Shown: one piece after another, positions 15,563 to 27,610 of the stretch
How the letters are laid out: the number at the start of each line of letters is the position of its first letter
Numbering within the stretch: position 1 is the first letter of the stretch
Assembly: GCA_033065855.1 (NCBI GenBank)
Contig: JAVXUO010002261.1
Coordinates: 124,001-188,000, forward strand
DNA from: Escallonia rubra
Taxonomy: Eukaryota; Streptophyta; Magnoliopsida; Escalloniales; Escalloniaceae
Direction of reading: 5' to 3'
DNA length: 64,000 nt
The notes under the pieces: model-generated
The model's database searches: none
Seen by the model: the letters and a program-made list of their open reading frames with translations, nothing else
Told to the model about the DNA's origin: nothing
Made by a program: the position numbers and the translations under genes

Positions 15563-17139
15563 CTTCTGAAATGGATTTATATGGTAGGTTGCATTAGTTT
15601 GCTGGCTGATTACATAAAAGATTTTTCATACTTCTGGTGGGATATTACAGATTGATTTGTACTAGAAAAATGATTCACTAGCGTAATCTATGTTTTGTTT
15701 GATGAATGTTTGGGTTGTCAATCATGTCCTTTAATTTGAGCACAAGAAAAGTAAGTCAACAATTTAATAGGTAAATATGCACCAAAAAAAGAGAAAAGAG
15801 AAAAAAGAAAATAAAAGTTTTGATAGGTACCTTGTTCACAAGTTTGCAACTTTTATTTTCATTGGATGAAATAAAAATAGAAGAAGGTTAACTAGCACCT
15901 ACTTCCCTGAGATTATGGTGAAATTATAGCCAATGATACAAAGTTTGAAAATGTGACAGATCGTGACCAATTAATAACTTGAAAAAAGTATCAACCATGT
16001 CCATCCGTCGTTGATCCGTTAAAAAAGTGTAATTTTTTGCTGATGTATCAAAATGTACTTTATAATGCTAATACTGCCCTTATACTGTTTATAAATATAA
16101 TATACCGTATAAAGTTTGTAAACCCCGATTTTTAAATTAGGGTTTGAATCCCTAATTCTCTAATCTCTCTCTCTCTCTCTCTCTCCATCCCCCCCAACTC
16201 CAACCACCAACATCACAATGGCACAACCTTATCACCACCACGACAACACTTCTACATCATCCCAACATTACCGAAGGCATAGGATAGGGGGAAGGGGGGG
16301 TGCTGTTTGCTATTCGCCGTATCGTCGCGAGTCACCGTCGCTACAAAATGAGGTGACACACGAGGGTCCACAGATCCACCACCTCGAGCAATAGAGTGAT
16401 GAGGTAGGTTGGGCGCGGTTAACGGATTAATGATGATGTGATGGATCGAAAGCACAGTTTAGTATGAGTGAGAGAGAGCGTGTGCGTGCGTACATGAAAA
16501 AGCTCACAGTAGAAAAAAGCATTTGCAAGCTTTGATTGATTTATTTTTCCAAATTTGTGTTAGAACCAGGCCTAGCCCAAACCGTATACAACACTAACAA
16601 CCGTGTAATAAGGGTGACTTTAAAATGATTTCTCCACTCCCACTAGTTAAATGTTACTCCACTTTCTTAATAGTAGCGACAAAAGTGAAACGAACTAGTT
16701 CAAGGTCATTAGAGTACTTGAGAATAAAGAAAGCCTCCAATACTTTCTTTTTGTGAATTCCATAGATGTCATTATATAGGACATTGATAGGCATACGATG
16801 CCCCAAAAAAAAAAAAGAAACACTCTGAAATTTTGCCTTTTTAAGAAAGCATGTTTCCACTATTTTTCTTAATTATCGGATCGATTTTTTTCCTTAATAG
16901 ACAAAAAGTCAGAAAAGTTTTAAGTTGGCTGTAAAAGAAAAGCATTTACAAGCTCTAATTAAATTTACCTTCCAATAAAATTCTTGCTTCTGCACGGGAA
17001 ATCTGGATTCTGGACTATGGTAGAATTGAACAAGGCCTATCCCAAGCTATAGAGGCCATGCTTTAGCGCCAATATCACAAGAAGAAGAACCAGAAAGCCC
17101 ACTTCTTTATACCTAAGTTCGTGATTCAAATGGTACCGT
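15563..17139. other. Intergenic with CT microsatellite
   Basis: No gene recognised. A (CT)n run lies near 16160-16184 and several A/T-rich tracts are present. Short frames here look unlike proteins. Confidence 0.5.
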
Positions 17140-18572
17140 AAGTAACTTTCAGAGATTAATTTTACGCTACACTCATACTTAAGGGCCAATTGCACCTAAC
17201 ATCCTGTAGTTCAAATTTTGACCCTAAGCACCAAAAATATTTAAAATCTTGGTATCCAGCACCAAATGACGGTCAAACTGGCCTTTGACCATAAGTCTGT
17301 TACTTTTTAAGGAGTAAAATGGTCTTTTTATCTGTTATATCCATCTTTTGTCAACGTCAGCTTCAAATGACACCAATAATTAACATCAGGCCCTCCACAT
17401 CATTTCCTCACCCCTTTTTCTCTCCCTGACTAATCATCTTCCCAACCCACGACCATATCCTCCAACCGAAACCACTGCTCGACGGGCCACTGCCTTGACA
17501 GAAGCCACTGCCCCGCGTTCCACCGTTGCTGCCACCACTCTCTCCATCACCACGACCCACAATCGGCAACCACCCATGACCATCCACAGCCACCCACAAC
17601 CACCAATCCCAAAACCCACAACACCCCTTCCAATTGATGCGCAGCCACCAACGTCGACCGTCGTATGACTGCCGCCTCTACCACAAATCCTTCACCCACA
17701 ACCACCAATCCTTAATCCCCATTCAATAAAGAGGAATGAGTATGGTATCGGAGGTGGCTTGAAATCCTTAGTAGTCCCAATCCCAATGCAATGGATTGAA
17801 AGGAGAGAGCGTTAGCAATTACAGGTAGAAGGACTACAAATGCAATTTCTACTAGATCTTAAACCGAAAAGTGCTATTGGAGAATGCTTTTGGATTTTGC
17901 TATGGGCATTGCTTTATAGTCATCAGATGGTCTAGATTTTCACCTTGGAAAAGACCCTCCCTCACCCACGGCCACCGCCTTAAACCGAATGATGACCACC
18001 AACGCCGACCGTTTGACGTACGGCATCAGTTCGATAAGCCACTACTTCCTCCAACCGAACGACCATCAGACACCCCTACCCACTTTTGCAGCCACAACAT
18101 ACCCAATCACCACATCATGCGATCTCCCCACAGGTCGCTGGCGAACCCAGCTAGCTACCGCACAACATCTTTACCACATAATCAGTGGTCCGAATCGAGG
18201 GTGGAAACAGGTTAGGCTAGGCAAAGAGGGCGCACGCCGGACGCCAGAGACGGCGGCGCTAGAGGCGGGTTCTTGATGCTGATGGTTGTGCGCGGTGGTT
18301 GGGAACATTGAGAGAGAGAGAGAGAAAGAGAGTGATGACGTGAAAGACTTAGGGGGTTGGAGCTGACTAGGATTTTACGAGTGAAAAGACTAATTTGCCC
18401 TTAAAATATTAATAAACGTGTGGTCAAAGGTTATTTTGACTGTCAATTGGTACTTGATACCAAGATTTTTAAATTTTTGGTGCTGAGTGCGAATTTTAGA
18501 ACCATAAAACGCTGGGTGCAATTAACCGTTAAGTATGAAGTGTAGCGTAAAGATAATCAGTAACTTAAATAC
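17140..18572. mobile_element. MULE-like element with long terminal inverted repeats
   Basis: The two ends form long imperfect inverted repeats of about 150 bp. Left-end landmarks, in order, are TTACGCTACACTCATACTTAA, CAATTGCACC, GCACCAAAAAT and AATCTTGGTAT. The reverse complement of the right end repeats them in the same order (near 18550, 18522, 18480 and 18465). Long TIRs with short unrelated interiors are typical of Mutator-like elements. The interior is C/A-rich and low in complexity and no transposase was recognised. Exact ends and the 9-bp target duplication were not resolved. Confidence 0.6.
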
Positions 18573-18783
18573 TGTTTTGTGAATGCTTCGTGATAAAAGT
18601 AAAGTACAAGAATTTAATAAATCGAGACATTCAAGCGCAGGAAACAACAAACACCCCTTCTAAGAAAGGTCATATTTCCTTTGCAAATATTACACTTGGC
18701 TTTGTAGTAGATCTTATTACAGTGGTCAGGTTTGGGGCTCAGCAGTATGATTCTTTGGTGCCTTAATTACCACCTACTTGATA

Positions 18784-19816
18784 TCATTGTCGGGGAGGAA
18801 ATACAGTGTAAACTTCTGTCATGTTTGGATAAAGAAGTCCAAAATTCTGCTCCACACCACCAGGCTTGAGATTCTCATTGAACATGGCAAAAAGGAACCC
18901 ATCCATGAGAACGTTAGGCCTCTTTGGTGTCCCGCTAGAACTGATGTGTTGCACAAAACCCTTGTTATACGCCTGTGCAAGCACTGCGTTCGTCAAATCG
19001 CCATTCCCAGCTGAAGGCCAGCCAGTCTCGGACACCACCACAGTTACATTGCCGTGGCTCTCTTTCTCCATCGCCCAGTAAAAACTGTCCACCATCATGT
19101 CAAATAGGTTCTGATAACCTAAACTTCCATCATAAATAACCGGGCCAGGCGCGGTAAATACCGCATATTCTTGGTGCAAATTGACCGGATCGGACGCGTA
19201 GCCGTGATAAGGGTACACATTGATCATAAGTTGGCTCCCGTGTGCTTCCAAAAAGCAAAGAACTTGAACCACTGCTTCGCGTGCTTCGGGCGCAAAAGTA
19301 GCGACCGAAGCGACCCAAGGCGGGAACGAGTTTGCCAAGGCAGCCCAGGACACCACAGTGGTCACTCTGACAGTCGCCCTGCCCTGTTTCTCGAGTGCAT
19401 TTTGGATGTTTCGCATGGCGGGAGCCACGTTCACCGCGTATTCTCCCGGAATCGCGTCGTTTCCGACACTAATGTAAGAATAGGGGATGTCATGGAACCT
19501 ACTTACAAAGTCTGCAACCCAACTATCAGCAAATTCTTGGGACGTAGCTAGCTTTGGTATGTCCAAGTTCATTACGCCTAACGCGACGTTGATTACTTTG
19601 CCTCTTAGTGCCTCGAGAGCGTCGGGATTCGGATGGAAGAGTCTCGATCACATTGCTAATGCCGTACTTTTTGTAGAGGTTAACTACATCAGCGTAAGAA
19701 GGTAGGTTATTCCCATCCATTCCATAGCAAACACCTATCTTCGCTTCCGTGATGCCGATTTGAGCATTCATGGCTACCATGATGGAGAGAAAGAGTTGAA
19801 TATAGAAGAACGCCAT
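18784..19816 (-). pseudogene. Beta-1,3-glucanase (GH17) copy C, frameshifted and active-site altered
   Basis: The N-terminal part (signal peptide, then AKIGVCYGMDGNNLPS up to GISNV) and the rest (RLFHPNPDALEAL to the end VYTVFPPRQ) lie in different frames. Relative to the intact copies, four extra bases (CGAT on the plus strand, 19645-19648) interrupt the usual NVRLF stretch. The acid/base glutamate is also replaced by aspartate: YISVGNDAIPG, codon at 19456-19458. The nucleophile motif VSETGWPSAG is kept. Both changes would be expected to abolish or cripple activity. The rest is well conserved, so the damage looks recent. A sequencing error could explain the frameshift but hardly the E-to-D change as well. 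Confidence 0.85.
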
Positions 19817-19837
19817 GAATTCCTTTTTGAGCCACAT

Positions 19838-21990
19838 GTAACCAAAAAGAAATGTATCAGCACAGTTAGAATATTGTTGAAACTAACTGATTGTATAGCT
19901 ACAGCTAGAAAGAAACTACAAGCTCGGGACATTGGGCTCTTGTCACTACATGTTCGTGAGAAATGTATCCACTCCGATTAGGTCGTCTGTTGCGTCTCGC
20001 TAAATGTACTTAGTGACAAGAAAAATGTCGCAACAGGATTTAGCATTAGTAACAAAATGATTGCAGCGATAATTTTTTGTCATTAATACTAGTCCCACTT
20101 TACGCTGTTTGTGGAAACATTAAAATGGAAGTGAGGTTGGTTTAAAAGTTACATCTAATCCCGAGCAAGAGAGAAAAACAAAAGGGTGTTGAACCCAATT
20201 TACTGCGACTATATATAACATGAACAATAATTACCTAAAAATTTACCTAAATTTTGTTATAACAAGCTCGCAACCCCTGTAGAATGATCAACGGAGATGC
20301 TGTACTTGGAACCTGTACTCAAAATACAATTAGCACTAGGGAAGCTGAGATAAATACCAATGGTAATGGAAGGAATTGTGATGACATCTAGGAGTGTTAT
20401 ATCACTGACTGAATATATAGCATTAACACGAATGAACACTTGTTTTTTGGGTGCTTGTATGAACTGTTGACCTCTTTTTCTTCCTTTTAACTACACATAT
20501 GGTAGATTTTGCGACTGCTGATTATGTGGAGTTGAATTATGGAAGGAGGGATATCACTCAAGATTTGCATGGATTAACGTAATTTCATATGTATAATGTT
20601 ACTAGTTCAAGGTTATCAGCGACTGATATTTGCATGGATGAACGTAATTTCGTATATGTAATGTCACTCAAGATTTTTCAGCGACTAATATTTGAGCTTC
20701 ACTTTTCACCATTTGAACTCCACTTGGTCGCTAAAAGTCTCCTTACTTTGTTATATAAGATATTTAGTAACACTCGTGAAGTTGAAAAGATAAAAGTGAA
20801 GCTCAAATATCACTTTCCTCAAGCTTATTAGCATGTATGACATGCATGTACAAATAAACATGCATAGTTGTGCCAGAGTCTTATAAAAAAAAGGGTTATA
20901 TGCTGAGTACTGAACATAATAATAATTTTTTGTAGTTACTAGTGTTCATATGCGAAACAGATCCTCTTGTACTAGGAGAGGTTCATTGCACATCAATCAT
21001 AAGAGTTCTCTGTTGCAATTTTTAAAGCCTATATCTCAACTCATGGCATGCTCATATATAGTAATGGTAATCAAGGCCACAATTAACTCAAAGTGGACAT
21101 TTTTTTCGGGGGAGTTGGTATTTGCACTTACACGTTTTTACACTTCAGAGTTTAAAGGAAAATACAGTGATGGCCTTCAGTTTGAAATCTACCGTTCGTA
21201 TAGCTAGAATACGTTAGCGACACACCACGACAATATTCACAAACACGAATATAAGTGTGAAAAGTGAAGTGTAAATATCATTTCTTAGGTTGTAGTAACG
21301 ACCTTTTATCATCAAACTCAAAGGCAAATAAATATAGTTAGTGTGCTCTTGGCCACTAAAAAAGAATTTTTGGTATGGTAAAGAATATTTCTTTATCATT
21401 TTTATAAATAAAAAATAACAAAATTTAGAATGTTTCTCCAAGCAAATTAGGCCTGGACCCAAACTTAGTACACAGGCTTAAGTCATTGTTATCCCATTTA
21501 ATCTAACACAAAATCACCATTTTACGACGGAGAAATAAGCCACTAAAAAATTGAATTAAATTTCAAAGAGGCTTATTAACTCTTTTTTTTTTGGGGTGCA
21601 CGATGAAGTCCAAGGGTGGCAGACTTGTCAATGGCTTAGACTTGTCAAAGTCTTTGAGTCCAGTAGGCAGCGATTAACGACCAATATATTTGGCTCGACT
21701 GTATAATACTAGAGTAACTTTTGTAGTGTAGACGTACATTTTTAATACATGTTGATTATCTTACTATAAGTACGACAAGGAGTAGCAAGGTTTTGATCAG
21801 GCACCAAATTAATCTAGATTGTAGGTTGTGATTTGTTCTCAAAGACGAGCTCTAGGTGGCGAGTGCCGCTGTATTAGCTTGTCTAGCGTTGTATAAGCTA
21901 GTCGATTCAGTAGCTTTTTGGGTGTCCCAGAGCTCGAGGGCGCAAATTTGGCTGCTACCCGGGTTGAAGAAATCTTCCTCCTATCTCTCA
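19838..21990. other. Intergenic between glucanase copies C and D
   Basis: No gene recognised. It holds the inverted-repeat element at 20687-20816 and, just before it, an imperfect direct duplication of about 72 bp (near 20550 and 20625, sharing GCATGGAT.AACGTAATTTC). The remaining sequence is AT-rich with no clear structure. Confidence 0.5.
20687..20816. repeat. Inverted-repeat (hairpin) element
   Basis: The left arm has ATATTTGAGCTTCACTTTT and the right arm has AAAAGTGAAGCTCAAATAT, an exact 19-bp inverted pair that continues with weaker pairing inward. The loop is about 90 bp. It looks like a small MITE or foldback element. Confidence 0.55.
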
Positions 21991-22128
21991 TATAGTGACA
22001 ATTAATGGTCGCTTTATGTTTTTAGTAACTGTTATTTAGTGACGTTAAAAAAACTATTAAGAATTGTCATTGAAAGTGTTAGCAGAAAATCCACTAAAAA
22101 CATTTAGCGACTATTAATTGCCACTATA
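21991..22128. mobile_element. MITE with about 36-bp terminal inverted repeats
   Basis: The left end (TATAGTGACAATTAATGGTC, on to GTTTTTAGT) and the reverse complement of the right end (TATAGTGGCAATTAATAGTC, on to GTTTTTAGT) match over about 36 bp. The element is 138 bp. It lies less than 200 bp downstream of the minus-strand copy D coding end and is related to the OPR intron 3 element at 6821-6966. Confidence 0.65.
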
Positions 22129-22318
22129 TACGAGATTTGAGGAATATTTCTACACCTCGGTAGTAACCAAGTTTGTTTGCGCAAAAATTAGAAAGGAGCT
22201 GAATCGCGCTAACATTAAATGCAACTGGTTTTTTGATGTATTGCTTAGAGGTACGCCTCAACATTACACGAACAAACTATCCTATAACTATGCCAAGATT
22301 GAGAGATTGAGGACATTT

Positions 22319-23344
22319 TCACTGCTCAGGAAATATAGGGTAAACAGGATCCATGGTAGGATAAAAAAGTCCAAAATTTTGCTCCACGCCATCAGGCTTG
22401 AGGTTTTCGTTAAACATGGCAAAGATAAACCCTTCTATGTAAGAATTAGGCTTCTTTGGTGTCCCATTTTTCATGACATGTTCCATGAAATTCTTGTTAT
22501 ACGTTGCTGCAAGCTCTGGAGTTGTCAACTTGCCGTTGCCGGCTGACGGCCAACCGCTCTCGGACACGACAAGCTCCACATCGGTCACACCCTCTTTCTC
22601 CATTGCCCAGAAGAAACTATCCACTATTGCATCAAACAGGTTTTGGTAGCTCAAGCTTCCATCGACAACCACCGGGCCACTCGCGGTGAATTGAGCGTAA
22701 TCCAAGCGCACATTGTCCGGATCAGACGCGTAAGCAAAGTACGGGTACACATTGATCATAAGCGGATTTGCTTGTGCTGATAAGAATTTTAGAACCTGAA
22801 CAAGTGTTTCACGTGCCTCGGCTGAAAAAATAGCGGCTGAAGGAGGGTACGAATTCGCCAAGGTCTGCCCGGACACCACGGTCGTGATACTAATACCGGC
22901 TAGGCCTTTATCGTCGAGGATTTTCTGAAGATTTTGCATCGCGGGCACGATAAACCCGGCATATTCTCCGGGGATCACCTCATTTCCGACGCTAATGTAA
23001 TTAATCGTCACGTCGTTAAGGTATGGTGCAACATTGTTCTCAAACCATGAATTGGCAGCTTCTTGGTTTGATGCTATACTTGGTATATCTTGATTGAGTA
23101 CACCAAACGAGACGTCGATCTGGCTACCCCTTAACGCTTCGAGGGCAGCGTGATTTGGATCAAAGAGCCTTATTTTGCCGATGCCATATTTTTTGTAGAG
23201 GCTGACTACATCAGAAGGAGAAGGTAGGTTATTCCCTATCATTCCATAGCAAACACCTATGTCATTTGATGCTTCCATGGTGCCGTAATGGCCGTAGATG
23301 ACAATAACCATGATGGAGAGGAGTGACAAACGAGCAGAGGCCAT
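22319..23344 (-). CDS. Beta-1,3-glucanase (GH17, PR-2 like), copy D
   Basis: Intact 341-aa GH17 enzyme. Signal peptide about residues 1-25, mature start near NDIGVCYGMIGNNLPSP. The acid/base Glu is residue 122 in YISVGNEVIPG and the nucleophile Glu is residue 262 in VVSESGWPSAG. It ends DPVYPIFPEQ and has no vacuolar extension or X8 domain, as in copies A and B. The ATG at 23344 is the first methionine codon; the preceding in-frame codon is GTG. Just upstream is an acceptor-like ATTATGCAG ending at 23364, and a good donor (CAA|GTAAGT) lies at 24338, so a leader intron of about 975 bp is likely. Last of the four tandem GH17 loci. Confidence 0.92.
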   Translation of the reverse strand: MASARLSLLSIMVIVIYGHYGTMEASNDIGVCYGMIGNNLPSPSDVVSLYKKYGIGKIRLFDPNHAALEALRGSQIDVSFGVLNQDIPSIASNQEAANSWFENNVAPYLNDVTINYISVGNEVIPGEYAGFIVPAMQNLQKILDDKGLAGISITTVVSGQTLANSYPPSAAIFSAEARETLVQVLKFLSAQANPLMINVYPYFAYASDPDNVRLDYAQFTASGPVVVDGSLSYQNLFDAIVDSFFWAMEKEGVTDVELVVSESGWPSAGNGKLTTPELAATYNKNFMEHVMKNGTPKKPNSYIEGFIFAMFNENLKPDGVEQNFGLFYPTMDPVYPIFPEQ

Positions 23345-24338
23345 CACTTTGCTTGTGGATCTCCTGCATAATTTGTGTTACCAACTAGTTTATCAGCAGA
23401 GACGGTAACTGATCCAATTTTGTAGAACACGCTGTTGCACATAGTTAAATGTGCCTAATCCCCTAGGGTATGGGGGTCACAATCTTGGTATGCAAGTCAA
23501 GACTATCTTGAACTATTTTTTAGCCATCATTCATCTTTCTTGTTCGGATTCCAGCAATCAAACGCCATTTACTTTACCCTTTCACACCTACGAAGGCTTT
23601 TGTAGAGGGTAACTACGAGGAAACCAAAATTATTGTACGTATTATATATGGTTCTTTAGGTCTTTCTCTTTTTTTAAAAGTGCAAATTTTCTGATTTTCT
23701 TCAATAATAAGAAACTTTCACAAAATATCGAAACAAAATTGTTGTTGTTGCTAATGTATTCACGACAATCATTAAATACAGAGGTTGGCCTAGTGGTCAA
23801 GGAAGTTTGCTCTTTTTCTTGATTTTCTGAGTTTCAAACTTGGGGTCAACACTATACACCAGACCGATGTGGGAGGCGCATTCTCAAGATCGTTTGACTA
23901 GAGGACTTAGATTCGATTAACTCTAACGTTGACTCAAATTAAAGATACCTCTTACCATTAGGAAAAAGGAAAAAAAGGTTTTCACAACAATTAGTAAAAA
24001 TTGAGATACTTCGTCTAGAATACCAACCTATACGTTGGTATTAAGCTACGTAGCTTAATGCACGAAGACACATCAGTCATTGAATCTGAAAAGGGACTCG
24101 AATACATTTAATCCCAACCATTCATGCTAACAAAAACCGCAATCATGCATTAAGTGTTGTTATAATAAGTAAAAAATGAAGGTCTACCAGCTAGACGAGA
24201 CACTTCATAGTTGTAAAGAAAGTAAGAATGCATGCAATCAATCCTAACAAAGAATAAAAACAAGTGATATTAATTTCTGCAGTTGCAATTATGAAGATTT
24301 GTCCATTTTATAAAGTGGTTACCCAATCGAAAACTTAC

Positions 24339-24480
24339 TTGGAAGTGTAGCTACTTTGAAACAAGAAATGAAGAACACTGCTGATGGATCGAATGTAACT
24401 ATGAATCTCATAAGAAGAAGAAGAAAAGTTTTATGTAATTGTGATGAAATGTACGAGGAGGAACAAACCTATAGCTTTAT
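24339..24480 (-). promoter_or_regulatory. Candidate TATA box and leader exon of glucanase copy D
   Basis: On the minus strand TATAAAGC (24473-24480) precedes a pyrimidine-rich leader ending in CCAA|GTAAGT, a near-consensus splice donor. Splicing to the acceptor at 23364 joins this leader to the coding exon. The leader contains its own ATG (near 24413), which opens a short upstream frame. Confidence 0.5.
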
Positions 24481-26189
24481 ACAAATTATGGTCAACTCTC
24501 CTTGAATTTAAAATTGTGATGATCTCTGCTTATATGGAAGGAAATTCAGAAGTATTTGATGAGCAGTACCAACAAAGATTTTGCTTGCATTCATATAAGT
24601 TAGACACAAGGGTACTAGCTTATTCACACTAGCTAGTACCCAATTAAGTAACAGCTAGCCTGCTGATCCTTAGCTGGTCATAATAATTTAGTGCAGCTTA
24701 CCATGCTTATTTCAAGAAGCCATATGTAACTAAACCGAGCACACTCCTTAGTTACCCTAAAATTTAGAAAGGCTAGCCGAGGAATGTACCAAGAATCCGT
24801 GGACGTGTATCAGAAAGTGATGTAGAATACGTGGTACCCGATTTTTTGGATCGTCGGGTTCATATGATTGAGGGAAATTCCTTGATATGCTTGCAGATAT
24901 TTTGAAGGGATAATATCTCTAAAATCATTGATGTAAGAGATAATATTACCATCTATCTGCTATTTTATTTTAAGAATAGTTACGGAATACTTTTAGTGAC
25001 AATCTATTACAGCCGAAAATATCTTTATCTCACGTCACTTGACCAAATGATATAAAGATGAAAATGTCATTTTTTGTTAGAAGACTCAAGTAGAGGGTTT
25101 TCCTCCATTCACTCCCCATCTCTCATCTTCTTCCATACACCCGCTCCAAGATCTTTCATCTTCTTTCAAAAATCAATGGCGACGGCTTTTATCTCTCCAT
25201 CCAACGTAACGAATCCAATCTTGGTATTGTCATCAAATTTCAAGATTTTGGAAATTAATACCTAAAAGTACCAACCCAACACTAGCAAAATTGACCATCA
25301 CAATCAGTTCGTCGCAAAGCATCACCCAAGATTCCCTTCATCCACCCCCACGGCAAATGACAAACACATATACACTTACTTTAGGTATTTGAGCTCTAAA
25401 AGGTAATTGATGCCGTAAAACTTCTCCTTCAGAGGTAATTTCGTAAAAAAAAAAAAAAATGAAAGCAAAGCATGTGTCAAAGTAGTGCGAAAGTCTGGTT
25501 TGAAGGGAGCTTCATTTTGAAAGCCAGAGGTAAAATGCCTTTTATATCATTAGATTATATCTATTAATATTTCTAATTTACAAATTGTATAATATCCTAT
25601 ATCTCTCCTAATTCCTGTAGGAACTCTCTCTTCGGTCTTTTCAATTTGTGGTAAGATAGTCTTTTCATACTTAATTATATGTTTTGTAATGCCCAGAAGA
25701 ATAATATCTTTCCTTTTACCTTTTCCAATCATGGTATTTAAAGTGGCACAATCTAAATGTTATGGTGAATGGCCTTATGCCGTTCGCCCGGCTAATTACT
25801 CGTGTGTTCGTTGCTTCTTTTCGTGTTCTTGTTTTCTTCTTGAGCTCTTCCTTACTTAGATTCCAGTCAAATCTTTTCTTATGTTTTTGTTTCTTTCAGT
25901 CTACTTCAAAATTTTGATTCTTATAGATATATGTCCCCATGCGACTTTATTCTCACCATCATCGAGGCTCTTTAATCTCCTCCTCGTGCTGCATTTGGAT
26001 GTAGGTTTCCGATGGCATTTCATCACCTAGTCCAATGTTTTACGTGAGGGCAGATGTTAAGTTATGTTTCACATCGGCTAGAAATACGTTGTGGATTTGC
26101 ATCTTCTACAGGTTGGCTTATTCTTGTGAGCCTTCTTTTAGGTTGGATACCGGACTTTAAAATGGCATCCCTGTACTCACCAAACTTCG

Positions 26190-26500
26190 TATCTAGACTC
26201 TTTTCCTCGTGTTTTTAGACTTCATTCCGAAATTTCCTTTCTTTGTGTCCCAGGGTTCGAGCGTGGCTTCTTTTTCTTATGTCTCGAAACTTCATTTTGG
26301 AATTCTTTTTTTCCTTGTGTCATTGACTTCGTGCCAAGACACTTTTCCTTGTGTTTCCAAGCTCTATCTCACAACTCATTTCCTCGTGTCACCAGACTTT
26401 GCGCCAGGACTATTTTCCTTGTGTCTTTTGGATTCATCCCGAGACTCTTTTCATGGTCCATCAGACATCACCCCGAGACCTCCATGGTCATTGGATCTCG
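26190..26500. repeat. Degenerate minisatellite, period about 45-60 bp
   Basis: Loosely repeated motifs of the form TTTTCCTTGTGT..(C)TTTGGACTTCATCCCGAGACT recur about six times with many changes. The repetition keeps two frames open by chance (26209-26538 and 26331-26570). It was not recognised as a known element. Confidence 0.5.
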
Positions 26501-27544
26501 CCCCGGCCTTAGTACATCTTTTAGCTTTAATCACCTAAGCTTATTTCAGATCTTGAATTTTATGCATTGAACCTCAGATCTATAACACCACAACCTCAAC
26601 TTGGATCTCATTTTTAGCAGCAACAAACTGGAAATCACTCCAGACTTTGTTCTTTTCTGACACCATGAGTTTGAGGAGGGATGTCAGATTACATATGAAT
26701 ATTTTTAGCTTGCCTTATGTCAAGGGAAAGAAAAACCTTTTTACCTCCAAGCGCCCTACAAGATAAGGGACTCCTGCGATCCACACATTTTGCAGTGCGG
26801 CCATCCTTCTAAAATGACAGTTGACAAGAGGCGACTTTATTTCCAAAGACCCTTTTAGGCTGTCACAATGTCATTTTGTGCCCACTACCGTCCCCGTTTC
26901 AAATCTTTTCCGGGTTCGTGGACCACAATCTAGATATTTCACGCACTATCTTTTGACAAACATACCAATTATCTACCACCATTTTGTATTGGTCTAGCCA
27001 TTGTAATTTCATTCCAAAAGCTTGTCACTCTTATGTATTGATCTTGATCTTTCTGTATTGCGCGACTCTCTACCGTGTGATCGACATGGGATGCACCCAG
27101 TGTTGGATTGTTCACGCATTAATAGGAAAAGTGTTGGATCGGACTATGTGACAAAACGCTCCAGAGAAGCGTACTTGAATAAAAACTAATAAGGATTTGA
27201 AAGAACATGAACTTTGGGAATTAGACCAAATGGGGAGCTTGTGTTCAGAATGTATTGGGCTCGATCAGTCACTTTGATTACATGTACTGATATGAAACAC
27301 TGTGAACAACTCCCTAGTAATTATCTTTGGTACCGGAAGGAGATATGCTTTATGCCCTCCATTTCCAAACAAAAAGAGGCTTCTTGTCGTTGCTTTGAAA
27401 AAGATCAAAAACCTTCACATGCATCACAGAGCATCTGTCTTTTCTCCCGTAGGCTCGTACGTGGAATGGGGTTGCATGCATGGCCTTGTATATCTCCATC
27501 CACCAATAGCACTGCTCCAAAAGCTATCCATGCCATTGACGTTC

Positions 27545-27552
27545 TATATAAG
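27545..27552 (+). promoter_or_regulatory. TATA box of the germin-like gene
   Basis: TATATAAG lies 59 bp upstream of the start codon at 27611. Upstream are an RY-like TGCATGCATG near 27473 and a TACGTGG (G-box/ABRE-like) word near 27458. The leader contains the C/A-rich run ACACTCCCACACACACAAA. Confidence 0.6.
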
Positions 27553-27610
27553 TGGCACCAGATACCCTAACTAAACAAACACACTCCCACACACACAAAT
27601 TACACCTAGT

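Larger units (their letters stand above)
23345..27544. other. Intergenic between glucanase D and the germin-like gene
   Basis: About 4.2 kb. It includes the leader intron and exon of copy D (to about 24480) and a degenerate minisatellite at 26190-26500. Poly-A/T tracts occur, such as the A-run near 25446. No further gene was recognised. Frames near 27214-27574 overlap the germin-like promoter and have no protein-like features. Confidence 0.5.

Noticed and set aside
27214..27574. Two open frames just upstream of the germin-like gene
   Set aside because: They overlap the TATA box and promoter, have no protein-like features and end at the gene's leader.
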